A stretch of DNA of 64,000 nt from PWPR01 sp046542315 (GCA_046542315.1 JBKHBO010000002.1:1-64000); one strand, 5' to 3'. Positions 8,925-18,300 are shown, counted from the first letter of the stretch. Notes: generated by a model not told the origin, from the sequence alone. Program-made: numbers and translations.

Positions 8925-9560
8925 ATGGAAGATAAATATGAACAGATTTTACAAAGATTAAAAGACTATTATGGGTCACCAAAAACAGCTCTTCACTTTG
9001 ATAATCCGCTTCAGTTATTGATTGCAACCATTTTGTCTGCACAATGTACAGATGATAGAGTTAACAAAATTACTCCTAGTTTATTTGAAAAATATGAAAC
9101 AGCTAAAGACTTTGCTGATGCAGATATTAAAGAAATAGAAGACCTGATTAGAACATGTGGACTGTTTCGTAATAAAAGTAAATTTATAAAGTCAGCTGCT
9201 ACTGATATTTTTAATAATTTTAATGGATTAGTACCAGATAATAGAAAAGATTTAGAAAGTTTAGCAGGTGTTGGTAGAAAGACAGCTAATGTAGTATTGG
9301 CTAATGTCTTTGGTAAGCAAGCTATTGCTGTTGATACTCATGTTTTTAGAGTATCTAAGAGACTGGGCTTTTCTAGTGGCAAAAATGTTTTAGAAGTTGA
9401 AAAAGATTTGATGGATAAAATACCGAAAGAAGTGTGGGCAGATGCGCATCATTGGTTTATTTATCATGGTAGAGAAATCTGTAAAGCAAGAAAACCTAAG
9501 TGTAGCGAATGCTATCTAAGTAATTTATGTAGTTATTATCAAAAAAAATATAAAAATTAG
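8925..9560 (+). CDS. nth: Endonuclease III
   Basis: A 211-residue base-excision-repair DNA glycosylase/AP lyase. The ATG at 8925 is chosen because TAGGAGG lies seven bases before it. The helix-hairpin-helix LAGVGRKTANVVLANVFG holds the catalytic lysine, and the catalytic aspartate is in AVDTHVFR shortly after. The C-terminus has the C-x6-C-x2-C-x5-C ligands of the [4Fe-4S] cluster. It removes oxidised pyrimidines. The MATE gene follows after 14 bases, so the two are likely co-transcribed. Confidence 0.92.
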   Translation: MEDKYEQILQRLKDYYGSPKTALHFDNPLQLLIATILSAQCTDDRVNKITPSLFEKYETAKDFADADIKEIEDLIRTCGLFRNKSKFIKSAATDIFNNFNGLVPDNRKDLESLAGVGRKTANVVLANVFGKQAIAVDTHVFRVSKRLGFSSGKNVLEVEKDLMDKIPKEVWADAHHWFIYHGREICKARKPKCSECYLSNLCSYYQKKYKN

Positions 9561-9574
9561 TCTGGAGCAATATT

Positions 9575-10939
9575 ATGTCAGTTTTAGAAGTTAAGTCAGA
9601 TATATCACAAAAGCAATTAAGGAAGAATATATTCAGCATGTTATGGCCAGCTACTATGGAAAGTGTTTTGCAGATGATGGTTGGCATTGTCGCCACAGCA
9701 ATGGTAGGTAGGCTTGGAGCTGTCGCTATAGGCTCAGTTGGTTTAGGGAACCGGATAAGTCATCTTGTATGGGCTATTTTTAGAGCTGTAGGTGTAGGTG
9801 CAACTGTACTAGTAGCTAGAGCTATCGGTAAGCAAGACTACTCATTGGGTAGAAGAGTTGCTTTACAATCAATGATAGTTGGAGTTTTTTTAGTTTCAAT
9901 AATTACTATACTAATTTTTGGATTTGCAAGACCAATCTTATATTGGTTTGGAGCTGAAGGAGAACTTTTTGAAGTATCAATACAATATCTTAGAATAGTA
10001 GTTTTTGGTATGCCTTTTATGGCTGTAATGCAAATAGTAGGGGCAATTATGAGAGGTGCTGGGAACACTAAAACACCCATGATTATTGCTTTAATTATGA
10101 ATGTTATAAATGTAATAGTAAGTTATACATTAATTTTTGGGAACTTTGGATTTCCAAGATTAGGAGTTAAGGGAGCTGCTTATGGAGCTATTATTGCTCA
10201 GTCAATCAGTGCAGGCATTGCAATCTGGATAATTTATAGACCTAAACTAGTTATATCATTTAGCTTGATAGAACAGTTTAAAGTAGAAATGTATGAAATA
10301 AAAAGGTTATTAAAAATTGGATCCCCAGTAGCAGGAGAAAGTCTGTTCTGGCAATTTGCTACGATTATCTTAACTAAATGGATTGTTGGCTTTGGAGCGG
10401 TTTCGTTAGCAGCTCACCAACTAGGTTTGCAAGCAGAGTCACTGTCATATATGCCAGCAGCAGGTTTTGCTATAGCAGCGACAGCTTTTGTTGGGCAGAG
10501 TTTAGGGAAACAAGACCCAGAACTTGCGACTAGATATACAAATGAAATATTTAAATGGTGTATAATATTTACATCAATAACTGCTGGGTTACTTTTGTTT
10601 TTCCCAAAGCAGATTTTAGCTATTTTTACCACAGAAGTAGAAGTTATTGAGTTAGCGAAATATTATTTAATGTTGATGGCTTTGATTCAAGTTCCTCAAC
10701 AAATTACAAGTTCAATGATTGGTGCTTTAAGAGGAGCCGGGATGACAAAGCCTCCTATGATAAATACTGGTATTGGAATTTGGTTAATAAGATTACCACT
10801 ATCTTTCATTTTAGGGGTAGTAATGGGGTATGGAGTGATTGGGGTATGGATTGCAATCACTATAGACATAGTTGTTAGGTTCTTTTTGAACTTGAGATTG
10901 TATCGAAAGGGAGATTGGAAGCATGCAGAAATATTATAG
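9575..10939 (+). CDS. MATE family efflux transporter
   Basis: A 454-residue membrane protein with about twelve helices in two MatE repeats. The first repeat begins ...MLWPATMESVLQ and contains MVGRLGAVAIGSVGLGNR; the second contains GSPVAGESLFWQ and LAAHQLGLQAES. These are typical of Na+- or H+-coupled multidrug and toxin extrusion pumps. The ribosome site is GGAG upstream of the ATG. It is in the same transcription direction as nth and the following HypE-like gene. Substrate is unknown. Confidence 0.88.
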   Translation: MSVLEVKSDISQKQLRKNIFSMLWPATMESVLQMMVGIVATAMVGRLGAVAIGSVGLGNRISHLVWAIFRAVGVGATVLVARAIGKQDYSLGRRVALQSMIVGVFLVSIITILIFGFARPILYWFGAEGELFEVSIQYLRIVVFGMPFMAVMQIVGAIMRGAGNTKTPMIIALIMNVINVIVSYTLIFGNFGFPRLGVKGAAYGAIIAQSISAGIAIWIIYRPKLVISFSLIEQFKVEMYEIKRLLKIGSPVAGESLFWQFATIILTKWIVGFGAVSLAAHQLGLQAESLSYMPAAGFAIAATAFVGQSLGKQDPELATRYTNEIFKWCIIFTSITAGLLLFFPKQILAIFTTEVEVIELAKYYLMLMALIQVPQQITSSMIGALRGAGMTKPPMINTGIGIWLIRLPLSFILGVVMGYGVIGVWIAITIDIVVRFFLNLRLYRKGDWKHAEIL

Positions 10940-10953
10940 ATGGAGTGTTTAAC

Positions 10954-11934
10954 ATGGAAATAGGAAAACTTTCACCAGAATTATTAAAAAAAATTGTACT
11001 GAATAAATTAACTGAAAGAAGAAGTGAAGTTATAGTAAGAAGTGAGACTGGTCAAGATAGTGTTTTTATTGAGACAAATAACTTGCCGATGGTAACATCT
11101 ACTGACCCTATAACAGGTGGAGTTAATAATATTGGGTGGTTTGCACTGCATATTGCTTGTAATGATTTAGCAGCAAATGGAGCAGAACCAATTGGAGTTT
11201 TAATAACAATAATGCTTCCACCGAAAACTACTGAAGAAGAATTAGAAAAAATTATGGATGATGCTTCTAAAGCTGCGAAAGAATTGAATATTGACATATT
11301 AGGTGGTCATACTGAGATTACAGAAGCTGTTAATAGAACTGTTATATCAACAACTGCTTTTGGGAAACCAATTAGTGATAATTTAGTAATTTCTAAAGCT
11401 GCAAAACCTGATATGGACATAATTCTTACTAAAGGAGCTGGAATAGAAGGAACAGCTATATTAGCAAGTGTCAAAGAAGAATTCCTCAAAGATAAGATGG
11501 AAGCTAACCTTTTAGAAGCAGCTAAACTTTTAGAAAAAAAGATAAGTGTTGTTCCTGAAAGTATAATAGCAACAAAAATTGGCACAGCAGCTATGCATGA
11601 CGTTACTGAGGGCGGAGTACTAGGAGCTTTATATGAAGTAGTTCAAGCATCAGAATGTGGTTTTAAAGTCTTTTATGATAAGATTCCTATTTTAGAAAGT
11701 ACCAAAAAAATATGTAATATTTTTGAAATCGATCCACTAAGGCTTATTTCCAGTGGTTCTATGTTGATCTTTACAAATAGTGGTGATGAGATAGTAATGA
11801 AACTAAAGGAAAATAAAATTGATTGTGCAATTATTGGGAAGACAATAGCTGATAAGAATCATATTCTAGTTAAAAATAATTTGGAAATTAGAATAGAAGA
11901 ACCACAGAGTGATGAGCTATGGAAGATAATATAA
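10954..11934 (+). CDS. AIR synthase-related, HypE-like protein
   Basis: A 326-residue member of the PurM/HypE/SelD/ThiL superfamily of ATP-dependent enzymes. The ATG at 10954 follows TGGAG at a normal distance; an upstream TTG at 10915 overlaps the MATE gene and is less likely. The metal/ATP-binding segment TSTDPITGG (near residue 49) and the C-terminal domain motif HDVTEGGVLGALYE (near residue 211) are clear. Canonical HypE ends in a cysteine that carries the thiocyanate group; this protein ends in DELWKII with no such cysteine. No hydrogenase genes are nearby. It is therefore a HypE relative of unknown job, not a proven hydrogenase maturation factor. Confidence 0.7.
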   Translation: MEIGKLSPELLKKIVLNKLTERRSEVIVRSETGQDSVFIETNNLPMVTSTDPITGGVNNIGWFALHIACNDLAANGAEPIGVLITIMLPPKTTEEELEKIMDDASKAAKELNIDILGGHTEITEAVNRTVISTTAFGKPISDNLVISKAAKPDMDIILTKGAGIEGTAILASVKEEFLKDKMEANLLEAAKLLEKKISVVPESIIATKIGTAAMHDVTEGGVLGALYEVVQASECGFKVFYDKIPILESTKKICNIFEIDPLRLISSGSMLIFTNSGDEIVMKLKENKIDCAIIGKTIADKNHILVKNNLEIRIEEPQSDELWKII

Positions 11935-11948
11935 AGGGGTTATTTAAT

Positions 11949-12836
11949 ATGGGAGACTATATGGTTAGAGGTTTAGCTTTTAATGATACTGTTAGAGCAA
12001 TCGCTGTAGACTTAACACAAACTGTGAATACTGCACAAGAAAAACATGCTTCAAATCCTACTGCCACTGCAGCTTTGGGCAGGTTGATGACAGCAAGTGC
12101 AGTTATGGGGAGCAATCTGAAAGATGGTCAAAAACTAACATTAACAGTTAATGGTGGGGGACCACTAGGAGATATAAATGCTCAGATTGATGAAGCAGGA
12201 AATATTAGAGGCTATGTACAAAAACCACATATATTAATTCCACCGATTAATGAAGAAAAATTAGCTGTTGCAAATGGAGTAGGCAAAAATGGAATGCTTC
12301 ATGTCACACTGGATTATGGTCTAGAAAAACCATATAAAGGCTCTGTTGAATTAATTTCAGGTCAGATTGCTGAAGATGTAGCATATTACTTTGTAAAGTC
12401 TGAGCAAATACCAACGATATTTGCTGCAGGCGTGCTAATAGGAGAAGAAGGTGTCGTAAGAAGTGCAGGTGGCTATTTAATTCAAGTTTTACCAGATGCA
12501 GAGGATGAAGTAATAGAAGAGTTAGAAAATATAATGAAGTCAGTAAAACCTGTATCTAGGCTATTAGACCAAGGATATTCTCCAGAGGATGTATTGAGCT
12601 ATTTACTCAAAGATTATGATTTAAGATTTCTAGAAGATAAAAAGGAATTTCAGTTTAAATGTAATTGTAATAAAAACTCTTTAGAAGCTGCACTGACAAC
12701 TTTAAATGAAGACGACTTAAATTCATTTTTAGACTTAGATAACACTGAAGTTTGTTGTCAATATTGCAGCACTTGTTATACGTTTACAAAAGAAGAAATT
12801 GATAATATTTCAAAGCAAGCAAGAGAGTCTGAATAG
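11949..12836 (+). CDS. hslO: Redox-regulated chaperone Hsp33
   Basis: A 295-residue protein of normal Hsp33 length. The ATG at 11949 gives the usual N-terminus MGDYMVRG and has AAGGGG upstream; an ATG at 11919 lies inside the preceding gene. The C-terminal zinc-thiolate centre is seen as C238-x-C240 and C270-x2-C273, with additional cysteines at 269 and 276. Oxidation releases zinc and activates the holdase. The AYKGSVELISGQIAEDVAYY-like core of the family is present. The fumarase alpha gene starts two bases after its stop. Confidence 0.92.
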   Translation: MGDYMVRGLAFNDTVRAIAVDLTQTVNTAQEKHASNPTATAALGRLMTASAVMGSNLKDGQKLTLTVNGGGPLGDINAQIDEAGNIRGYVQKPHILIPPINEEKLAVANGVGKNGMLHVTLDYGLEKPYKGSVELISGQIAEDVAYYFVKSEQIPTIFAAGVLIGEEGVVRSAGGYLIQVLPDAEDEVIEELENIMKSVKPVSRLLDQGYSPEDVLSYLLKDYDLRFLEDKKEFQFKCNCNKNSLEAALTTLNEDDLNSFLDLDNTEVCCQYCSTCYTFTKEEIDNISKQARESE

Positions 12837-12837
12837 A

Positions 12838-13677
12838 ATGAGGATTATCGAGGTATCTAGAGTTTCAGAAATTGTTAGGGATTTACTTCTAAAAGCCAAT
12901 ATTAAATTACCCGAAGATGTAAAATGTGAGTTAAATAAAGCTTATAATAATGAAACCAACCAAAATGCAAAATTTATGTTAAAGCAAATTATTGATAATT
13001 CAAACATTGCTATAGAAAATAGTTGGCCAATGTGTCAAGACACGGGTATGGCAGTGATCTTTGTAGATATAGGGCAAGAAGCATCTTTCACTGGAGGTAA
13101 TTTGAAAGAGTCAATTAACCAAGGAGTAAGAGATGCATATAAAATTGGAAAGTTTCGAAATTCAGTGGCAGATCCTTTAACAAGAATAAATACTAAAGAT
13201 AATACTCCAGCTATAATTCATTTTGATATTATACCTGGAAATAAAGTTAAAATTTCAGTAGCACCAAAAGGATTTGGTAGCGAAAATATGTCAAGATTAT
13301 ATATGCTAAATCCTACGGATACAAAAGAAGATATTGTTGAAATTGTAAAAGAAACTGTTCTTAATGCTGGAGGTAAACCTTGCCCACCAATTATACTGGG
13401 AATAGGAATCGGGGGCACAGTAGAAAAAGCTGCTATATTAGCAAAAAAATCTTTACTAAGAGATATAAATGAGGCATCAGATAGGGAAGATGTGGCTGAG
13501 TTAGAAAATGAAATTTTATCAGAAGTTAATATGCTAAATGTAGGAGCACAAGGTCTTGGCGGGTTAACGACTGCTTTGGCAGTAAATATTGAAACGTATC
13601 CAACTCATATTGCAGGATTACCTGTCGTAATTAATATACAATGCCATGCTGCTAGGCATCTTAGTGAGGTGATATAA
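12838..13677 (+). CDS. fumA: Class I fumarate hydratase, alpha subunit
   Basis: A 279-residue subunit of the two-subunit, oxygen-sensitive class I fumarase (or the closely related tartrate dehydratase). The ATG at 12838 is preferred over an upstream codon inside hslO. The three cluster cysteines are C66 in MCQDTG, C182 in GGKPCPP and C269 in NIQCHAARH, consistent with a [4Fe-4S] cluster. GGLTTALAVNIE near the end is a family signature. The beta subunit gene overlaps by one base (TAATG). It interconverts fumarate and malate. Confidence 0.88.
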   Translation: MRIIEVSRVSEIVRDLLLKANIKLPEDVKCELNKAYNNETNQNAKFMLKQIIDNSNIAIENSWPMCQDTGMAVIFVDIGQEASFTGGNLKESINQGVRDAYKIGKFRNSVADPLTRINTKDNTPAIIHFDIIPGNKVKISVAPKGFGSENMSRLYMLNPTDTKEDIVEIVKETVLNAGGKPCPPIILGIGIGGTVEKAAILAKKSLLRDINEASDREDVAELENEILSEVNMLNVGAQGLGGLTTALAVNIETYPTHIAGLPVVINIQCHAARHLSEVI

Positions 13678-14216
13678 TGGATCATTTTATTAGTTTGCCT
13701 CTCAAAAATACCGATATAAAGCAATTAAAAGCGGGAGACATAGTTTATCTCTCAGGCTATATTTATACGGCTAGAGATGCGGCTCATAAGAAATTGGTTG
13801 AAGATTTTGCAAACAATAAAGCCCCAATAGATATTGTGGATCGGACAATTTACTATGTTGGACCATGTCCTGCACCAAAAAATCACCTTATAGGATCTTC
13901 TGGACCAACAACATCAGCTAGGATGGATAATTATACTTCACAGCTTTTAGAAAATGGTTTAAAGGGTATGATCGGTAAAGGACCAAGAGCTGATTATATA
14001 AATAAAGCTATAAAAGAATTTGAAGCAATATACTTTATAGCATGTGGTGGAGCAGGAGCTTTGTTAGCAAAATGTATAACTAAAGTTGAGGAAATTGCAT
14101 ATCAAGAATTGGGCACAGAATCGATTAAAAGACTTGAAATAAAGAATTTTCCTGTAATTGTAGCTACAGATAGTAAAGGCGATAGTGTGTTTGGTGTCAA
14201 AAAAATCAATAGGTGA
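13677..14216 (+). CDS. fumB: Class I fumarate hydratase, beta subunit
   Basis: A 179-residue C-terminal-domain subunit of class I fumarase. It has GDIVYLSGYIYTARDAAHKKL near the start, the GPTTSARMD motif near residue 80, and GKGPRADY and ACGGAGALLAKCI further on. It starts with overlap on the alpha subunit stop, so the two chains are made together. A terminator-like hairpin follows about 55 bases after the stop. Tartrate dehydratase beta subunit is the main alternative name. Confidence 0.88.
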   Translation: MDHFISLPLKNTDIKQLKAGDIVYLSGYIYTARDAAHKKLVEDFANNKAPIDIVDRTIYYVGPCPAPKNHLIGSSGPTTSARMDNYTSQLLENGLKGMIGKGPRADYINKAIKEFEAIYFIACGGAGALLAKCITKVEEIAYQELGTESIKRLEIKNFPVIVATDSKGDSVFGVKKINR

Positions 14217-14268
14217 CTAAAAGAAGACTAAAAGCGCATATACAAGAACTCATGTTTGTGTGAGAGGT

Positions 14269-14298
14269 GGAACCATTTTAAAGTGGTTCTTTTTTTTT
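14269..14298 (+). terminator. Rho-independent terminator after fumarase genes
   Basis: GAACCA (14270-14275) pairs with TGGTTC (14284-14289) and is followed by a long T run. It separates the fumarase unit from the division cluster. Confidence 0.8.
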
Positions 14299-14354
14299 AT
14301 TTATGACTCAAAAATGAGTGGTCGACTCGTTGATATGATATTTTTATCATGATA

Positions 14355-14391
14355 AAGTGGTGATAAGTGGTAGAGAGTGGTAGAGAAGTGG
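14355..14391 (+). promoter_or_regulatory. Predicted MraZ operator: four AGTGGT direct repeats
   Basis: GTGG occurs at 14357, 14367, 14377 and 14388, each within an A/GAGTGGT box, at a period of 10, 10 and 11 bases, directly before the mraZ ribosome site. MraZ proteins are known to bind short G-rich direct repeats one helical turn apart upstream of their own gene. Autoregulation of the division cluster is therefore expected. Confidence 0.7.
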
Positions 14392-14409
14392 TTAAGGAGG
14401 TGGCAAATC

Positions 14410-14841
14410 ATGTTAATGGGAGAATACAATCACACTATAGATAGTAAGGGAAGAGTTATAATTCCTGCTAAATTTCGTGAACAAATCGGAGATAAGTTTA
14501 TTGTTGCAATGTGGTTAGATAAATGTCTGATGATGGTTCCTCCTGAGGAGTGGGAAGATCTTTGTGAAAATATGACAAAGTTATCCACTGCAAAACGTGA
14601 AAGCCGCGCCTTTACTAGAATGCTTTTTTCCAGTGCTACTGAATGTGAAACGGATAAACAAGGTAGAATATTAATCCCTGCAAAGTTAAGAGAGTATGCA
14701 AACTTGAATAAAGGAGTAAGTTTTATTGGAGTTTCAAAAAGAATAGAGATATGGGCAACTGAAACTTGGGAACAATATAGCAATCAAGCAGAGGAAGACT
14801 TTGTAGAAAGTGCAGAAAAATTAGGAGATATAGTATTTTAG
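14410..14841 (+). CDS. mraZ: Transcriptional regulator MraZ
   Basis: A 143-residue protein with two SpoVT/AbrB-like MraZ repeats. The first starts GEYNHTIDSKGRVIIPAKFRE and the second has ECETDKQGRILIPAKLREYA; the conserved DxKGR and DxxGR signatures are both intact. The ATG at 14410 sits nine bases after AAGGAGG; an upstream in-frame GTG falls inside the operator repeats and is unlikely. It is the first gene of the division and cell-wall cluster and probably controls it through the four repeats just upstream. Confidence 0.93.
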   Translation: MLMGEYNHTIDSKGRVIIPAKFREQIGDKFIVAMWLDKCLMMVPPEEWEDLCENMTKLSTAKRESRAFTRMLFSSATECETDKQGRILIPAKLREYANLNKGVSFIGVSKRIEIWATETWEQYSNQAEEDFVESAEKLGDIVF

Positions 14842-14852
14842 AGGGTGGAATA

Positions 14853-15776
14853 ATGGATCACTATCCAGTAATGCTCAAAGAAGTAATAAAATATTTAGAT
14901 ATTAAACCAGATGGAGTATATGTTGATTGCACTCTAGGTAGAGCAGGACATAGTAGTGCTATATTTCAAAAATTAGAAGCAGATGGCAAACTAATTGCTT
15001 TTGACCAGGATATAGTTGCAATAGATGAAGCTAAGAAGATATTTAAAAATGATCCTAGAGTAACTCTAATTCATAATAATTTTAAAAATATTGATTACGA
15101 GCTTGCAAAAATAAACATTAAAAAAGTCGATGGAATTTTAATAGATTTAGGAGTATCTTCACCACAGTTAGACAATCCAGAACGTGGGTTTAGTTACAGA
15201 CAAGAAGGAATACTAGACATGCGGATGGACCAGTCCCAAGATCTTGATGCATCTAAAGTGGTTAATGAGTATTCAAAAGATGAATTAGCAAAATACATAT
15301 ATAAATACGGAGAAGAAAGAAGAGCTTCAAAAATCGCATATTTAATTACTGAAGCAAGAAAAGAAAAAAGAATAGAAACAACTACTGAGTTGGCTGAGAT
15401 TATAAAGAAAGCATTCTCTCCCGAAGAGAGGCAAAGTGGTCATCCTGCAAGAAGAACTTTTCAAGCAATTAGAATATTAGTAAATCAAGAACTAAAGGTC
15501 TTAGAGGATGTATTACCTCAAGCAATAGATTTATTAAGAAAAAATGGAAGAATATGTGTTTTGACTTTCCACTCATTAGAAGACAGAATTGTCAAAAGCT
15601 ATTTTAAGAGTCAGACAGGTATTTGTACATGCCCACCTGATTTTCCGATATGTGTCTGTGGTAAAGAAGAAGTTTTAGAAATACCTTCAGGCCAACCATA
15701 TTATCCTTCAGATGAAGAGATTGAAATTAACTCAAGATCTAGAAGTGCAAAATTAAGGGTAGCAATAAAAAAATGA
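14853..15776 (+). CDS. rsmH: 16S rRNA m4C1402 methyltransferase RsmH (MraW)
   Basis: A 307-residue SAM-dependent methyltransferase. The SAM motif DCTLGRAGHSS is at about residue 24, with LIDLGVSSPQLD and the RGFSYRQEG segment following. The C-terminal LTFHSLEDRIVK and SRSRSAKLRVA are family signatures. It methylates N4 of C1402 in 16S rRNA. It lies 11 bases after mraZ, its usual neighbour, with GAGGGTGG as ribosome site. Confidence 0.94.
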   Translation: MDHYPVMLKEVIKYLDIKPDGVYVDCTLGRAGHSSAIFQKLEADGKLIAFDQDIVAIDEAKKIFKNDPRVTLIHNNFKNIDYELAKINIKKVDGILIDLGVSSPQLDNPERGFSYRQEGILDMRMDQSQDLDASKVVNEYSKDELAKYIYKYGEERRASKIAYLITEARKEKRIETTTELAEIIKKAFSPEERQSGHPARRTFQAIRILVNQELKVLEDVLPQAIDLLRKNGRICVLTFHSLEDRIVKSYFKSQTGICTCPPDFPICVCGKEEVLEIPSGQPYYPSDEEIEINSRSRSAKLRVAIKK

Positions 15777-15795
15777 TAGGTAAGGAGGAGAACAA

Positions 15796-16158
15796 ATGGC
15801 AGTAATAAAAAACTACATGTATTCATCAAACTCTTTTGTTGCAAGACCAAGAGCAGAAGAGAAAGTAGCTACTAGAGCAAGATCTAAAGTTAAATTGAGC
15901 ACTTTGGCTTTTTCCATTGGTATTGGACTTATAATTATTCTTCTTACTATCCAAAGTACTCAAATATTTTTACTAAAAAGTAATATTTTTAACTTAGAAA
16001 AAGAACTTACTATTGCTCAAGAAAACTATAATAGAGCAGTTTTAGAGGTTACAGAATTGAAAAATCCTGATAGAATATTATCTATAGCAAAAAGTCAGTG
16101 TGATTTAAGCTTACCGCAAGAAGAACAATTTATAGCAGTTTCTTCAAGCAAAAAATAA
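15796..16158 (+). CDS. ftsL: FtsL-like cell division protein
   Basis: A 120-residue protein with a short basic N-terminal tail, one membrane segment at about residues 36-58, then a heptad-like coiled coil (LKSNIFNLEKELTIAQENY) and a short extracellular end. This shape and its place between rsmH and the PBP gene are those of FtsL, which joins FtsQ/DivIB and DivIC in the divisome. Sequence similarity in this family is low, so the call rests mainly on position and topology. The ribosome site AAGGAGG is strong. Confidence 0.75.
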   Translation: MAVIKNYMYSSNSFVARPRAEEKVATRARSKVKLSTLAFSIGIGLIIILLTIQSTQIFLLKSNIFNLEKELTIAQENYNRAVLEVTELKNPDRILSIAKSQCDLSLPQEEQFIAVSSSKK

Positions 16159-16185
16159 ACTAGTTCAGCTAGGAGTAAGATCTAT

Positions 16186-18300
16186 ATGCGAAAATGGAAC
16201 CAAAATAAAACAATAAAGAGAAGAATGGTTTTTGGTTATATTGTTGTTTTTCTAATAGCAATAGGGATATTAGTTAGATTAGGATACTGGCAAATAGATC
16301 AAAGAGATGTTTTGTTAGGTAAAGCAAGTTCACAGTGGTCTCTTAGTATCCCTATTCAACCTAGGAGGGGAACAATTCTAGATTCAAAAAAACGCGTTAT
16401 GGCATTAAATATTAATGCTGATACTATCGCAGCAATACCTCCTCAAATAGAAGATATAGAGTACACTGCTTCTGTATTGTCAGAAATTTTAGAAATGAGT
16501 GAAGAAGCAATATTAAGTAGGCTAAATACAGACTCAAAACAAATTTATTTAAAAAGAATGGTTTCGGATGAAATTTCAAGGCAAATTCAGGAACTGAATT
16601 TGTTAGGAATCATAACAATAAAAGAATCAAAAAGATTTTACCCGAATGGAAGCTTAGCAGCTCAAGTGCTAGGCTTTTCTGGTATTGATAAAGGTTGGAC
16701 TGGTATTGAGTATAAATACGACGAAAGCTTACAAGGGACAAGAGGTGTAATTAGTTTTGGAGAAGAAAGCAATGCAGATGAGAAAGTTAGTTATACTAAA
16801 CCAGAAGATGGGCAAACTTTATCTTTAACTATTGATTTAAATATCCAAAGCATCTTAGAAAAACATTTAAAAAGTGCTAAAAGCAAATATAATGCCGAAA
16901 GTGCTATGGCTATAGCAGTTGATATTAAGTCAGGTGCTATTCTGGCGTCTTCTTCAATACCATCTTTTGATCCAAATGATTATCATGATTATTCAGAAGT
17001 ATTATGGAAAAATCCATTAATAGAAGATGCTTTTGAACCAGGTTCAACATTTAAAATCATTACAATGGCAGCGGCTTTAGAAGAAAGTGTTTTAAGTACA
17101 AGTGACAAGTATGATTGTGAAGGGTCAATTAAGGTTGCAGATAAAACAATTCATTGTTGGGATAGACAAGGTCATGGACTTCAGAATTACTATGAAATAA
17201 TGCAAAACTCTTGTAATGTTGGCTTTATAGAAATTGGCAAACAGCTTGGTGCAAGTAAATTATATGATTATATTGAGTCTTTTGGTTTTACTGGTAAAAC
17301 CAAAGTGGACTTACCTTCAGAAGCCAGTGGAATAATGTTTGAAAAAGATAGAATAGGTCCAGTGGAGTTAGCTACAACGTCATTTGGTCAAGGTCCAGCT
17401 GTTACACCTATTCAGCAAATAATGGCTATTGCAGCAATAGGTAACAATGGTGAAAAAATGACCCCCTATGTTGTTGAGAATATTAAGGACAATGAAGGTA
17501 ATACTTTATATCAACATGAGAAAAGCTCTACTAAGGTAATATCAGAGGAAACAGCTATTTTAGTAAGAGAAATTATGGAATCTGTTGTTACTGACGGAAC
17601 TGGTTATCGAGCTTATATAGAAGGTTATAGAATTGGTGGTAAAACTGGAACTGCTCAAGTGGCATTACCTCAAGGAGGTTACGATCCTAATAAATTTATC
17701 TCTTCATTTATTGGTTTAGCCCCATCTAATAATCCAGAAGTAGCTCTGTTTGTGGCAATAAAGAACCCTACAACTTCGCCAGTTAATAATATATCAGGGG
17801 GAGTTATCGCAGCTCCTTTATTTGGTGACATAATGAAAGAAGTATTAAGGTATTTAGAAGTTCCTAAACAAATCACAGCAAGTTTCATTAACGAGACTAA
17901 AAGTGAATATGAAATGCCAGATCTTATTGGTAAAAGTGGAGAAGTGGCTGCTGCTCAGATATGGGCTATTGGCGGTTCAATAGAAAGAGAAGGCCCAGCA
18001 ACAGGGTCAGTAATTAAACAAACTCCTTCCCCTGGATCAACAATCTCGCCAGGAGATAAGATATATTTAGAGACACAGGCAGAGGCAACTGACGAGAATC
18101 ACGAAGTTGAAATTCCAAATTTAATAGGATTATCAATGAGGGAAGCAGCATATAAACTTGGGGAAGTCGGACTAAGAGTAGAGGCGAATGGTTCAGGTTT
18201 AGTAGTGTCTCAACATCCACAAGCAGGTGAAACTGTTAGAATACATACTATAGTGACAATAGATCTAAAAGCTCGAGGAAACGATAGGGGAGAAAACTGA
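16186..18300 (+). CDS. PASTA-containing class B penicillin-binding protein (SpoVD/PBP2B type)
   Basis: A 704-residue transpeptidase anchored by one N-terminal membrane segment at about residues 14-33. The dimerisation domain starts with RRGTILD near residue 60. The active site motifs are S287-T-F-K290, S342-C-N344 and K486-T-G488. Two PASTA domains follow at about 576-636 and 640-700, each opening with a PDLIG or PNLIG turn. It crosslinks septal or spore peptidoglycan. Two PASTA repeats resemble division PBP2B more than single-PASTA SpoVD, and only one such gene is in the cluster, so both roles are possible. The last base overlaps murE. Confidence 0.9.
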   Translation: MRKWNQNKTIKRRMVFGYIVVFLIAIGILVRLGYWQIDQRDVLLGKASSQWSLSIPIQPRRGTILDSKKRVMALNINADTIAAIPPQIEDIEYTASVLSEILEMSEEAILSRLNTDSKQIYLKRMVSDEISRQIQELNLLGIITIKESKRFYPNGSLAAQVLGFSGIDKGWTGIEYKYDESLQGTRGVISFGEESNADEKVSYTKPEDGQTLSLTIDLNIQSILEKHLKSAKSKYNAESAMAIAVDIKSGAILASSSIPSFDPNDYHDYSEVLWKNPLIEDAFEPGSTFKIITMAAALEESVLSTSDKYDCEGSIKVADKTIHCWDRQGHGLQNYYEIMQNSCNVGFIEIGKQLGASKLYDYIESFGFTGKTKVDLPSEASGIMFEKDRIGPVELATTSFGQGPAVTPIQQIMAIAAIGNNGEKMTPYVVENIKDNEGNTLYQHEKSSTKVISEETAILVREIMESVVTDGTGYRAYIEGYRIGGKTGTAQVALPQGGYDPNKFISSFIGLAPSNNPEVALFVAIKNPTTSPVNNISGGVIAAPLFGDIMKEVLRYLEVPKQITASFINETKSEYEMPDLIGKSGEVAAAQIWAIGGSIEREGPATGSVIKQTPSPGSTISPGDKIYLETQAEATDENHEVEIPNLIGLSMREAAYKLGEVGLRVEANGSGLVVSQHPQAGETVRIHTIVTIDLKARGNDRGEN

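Noticed and set aside
14262..14298. AGAGGTGGAACCA before a T-run hairpin looks like the end of a T-box riboswitch (AGGGTGGNACCGCG).
   Set aside because: There is no room for a stem I with a specifier loop between fumB and this site, and the downstream gene is mraZ, which is not an amino acid or tRNA synthetase gene. It is read as a simple terminator.
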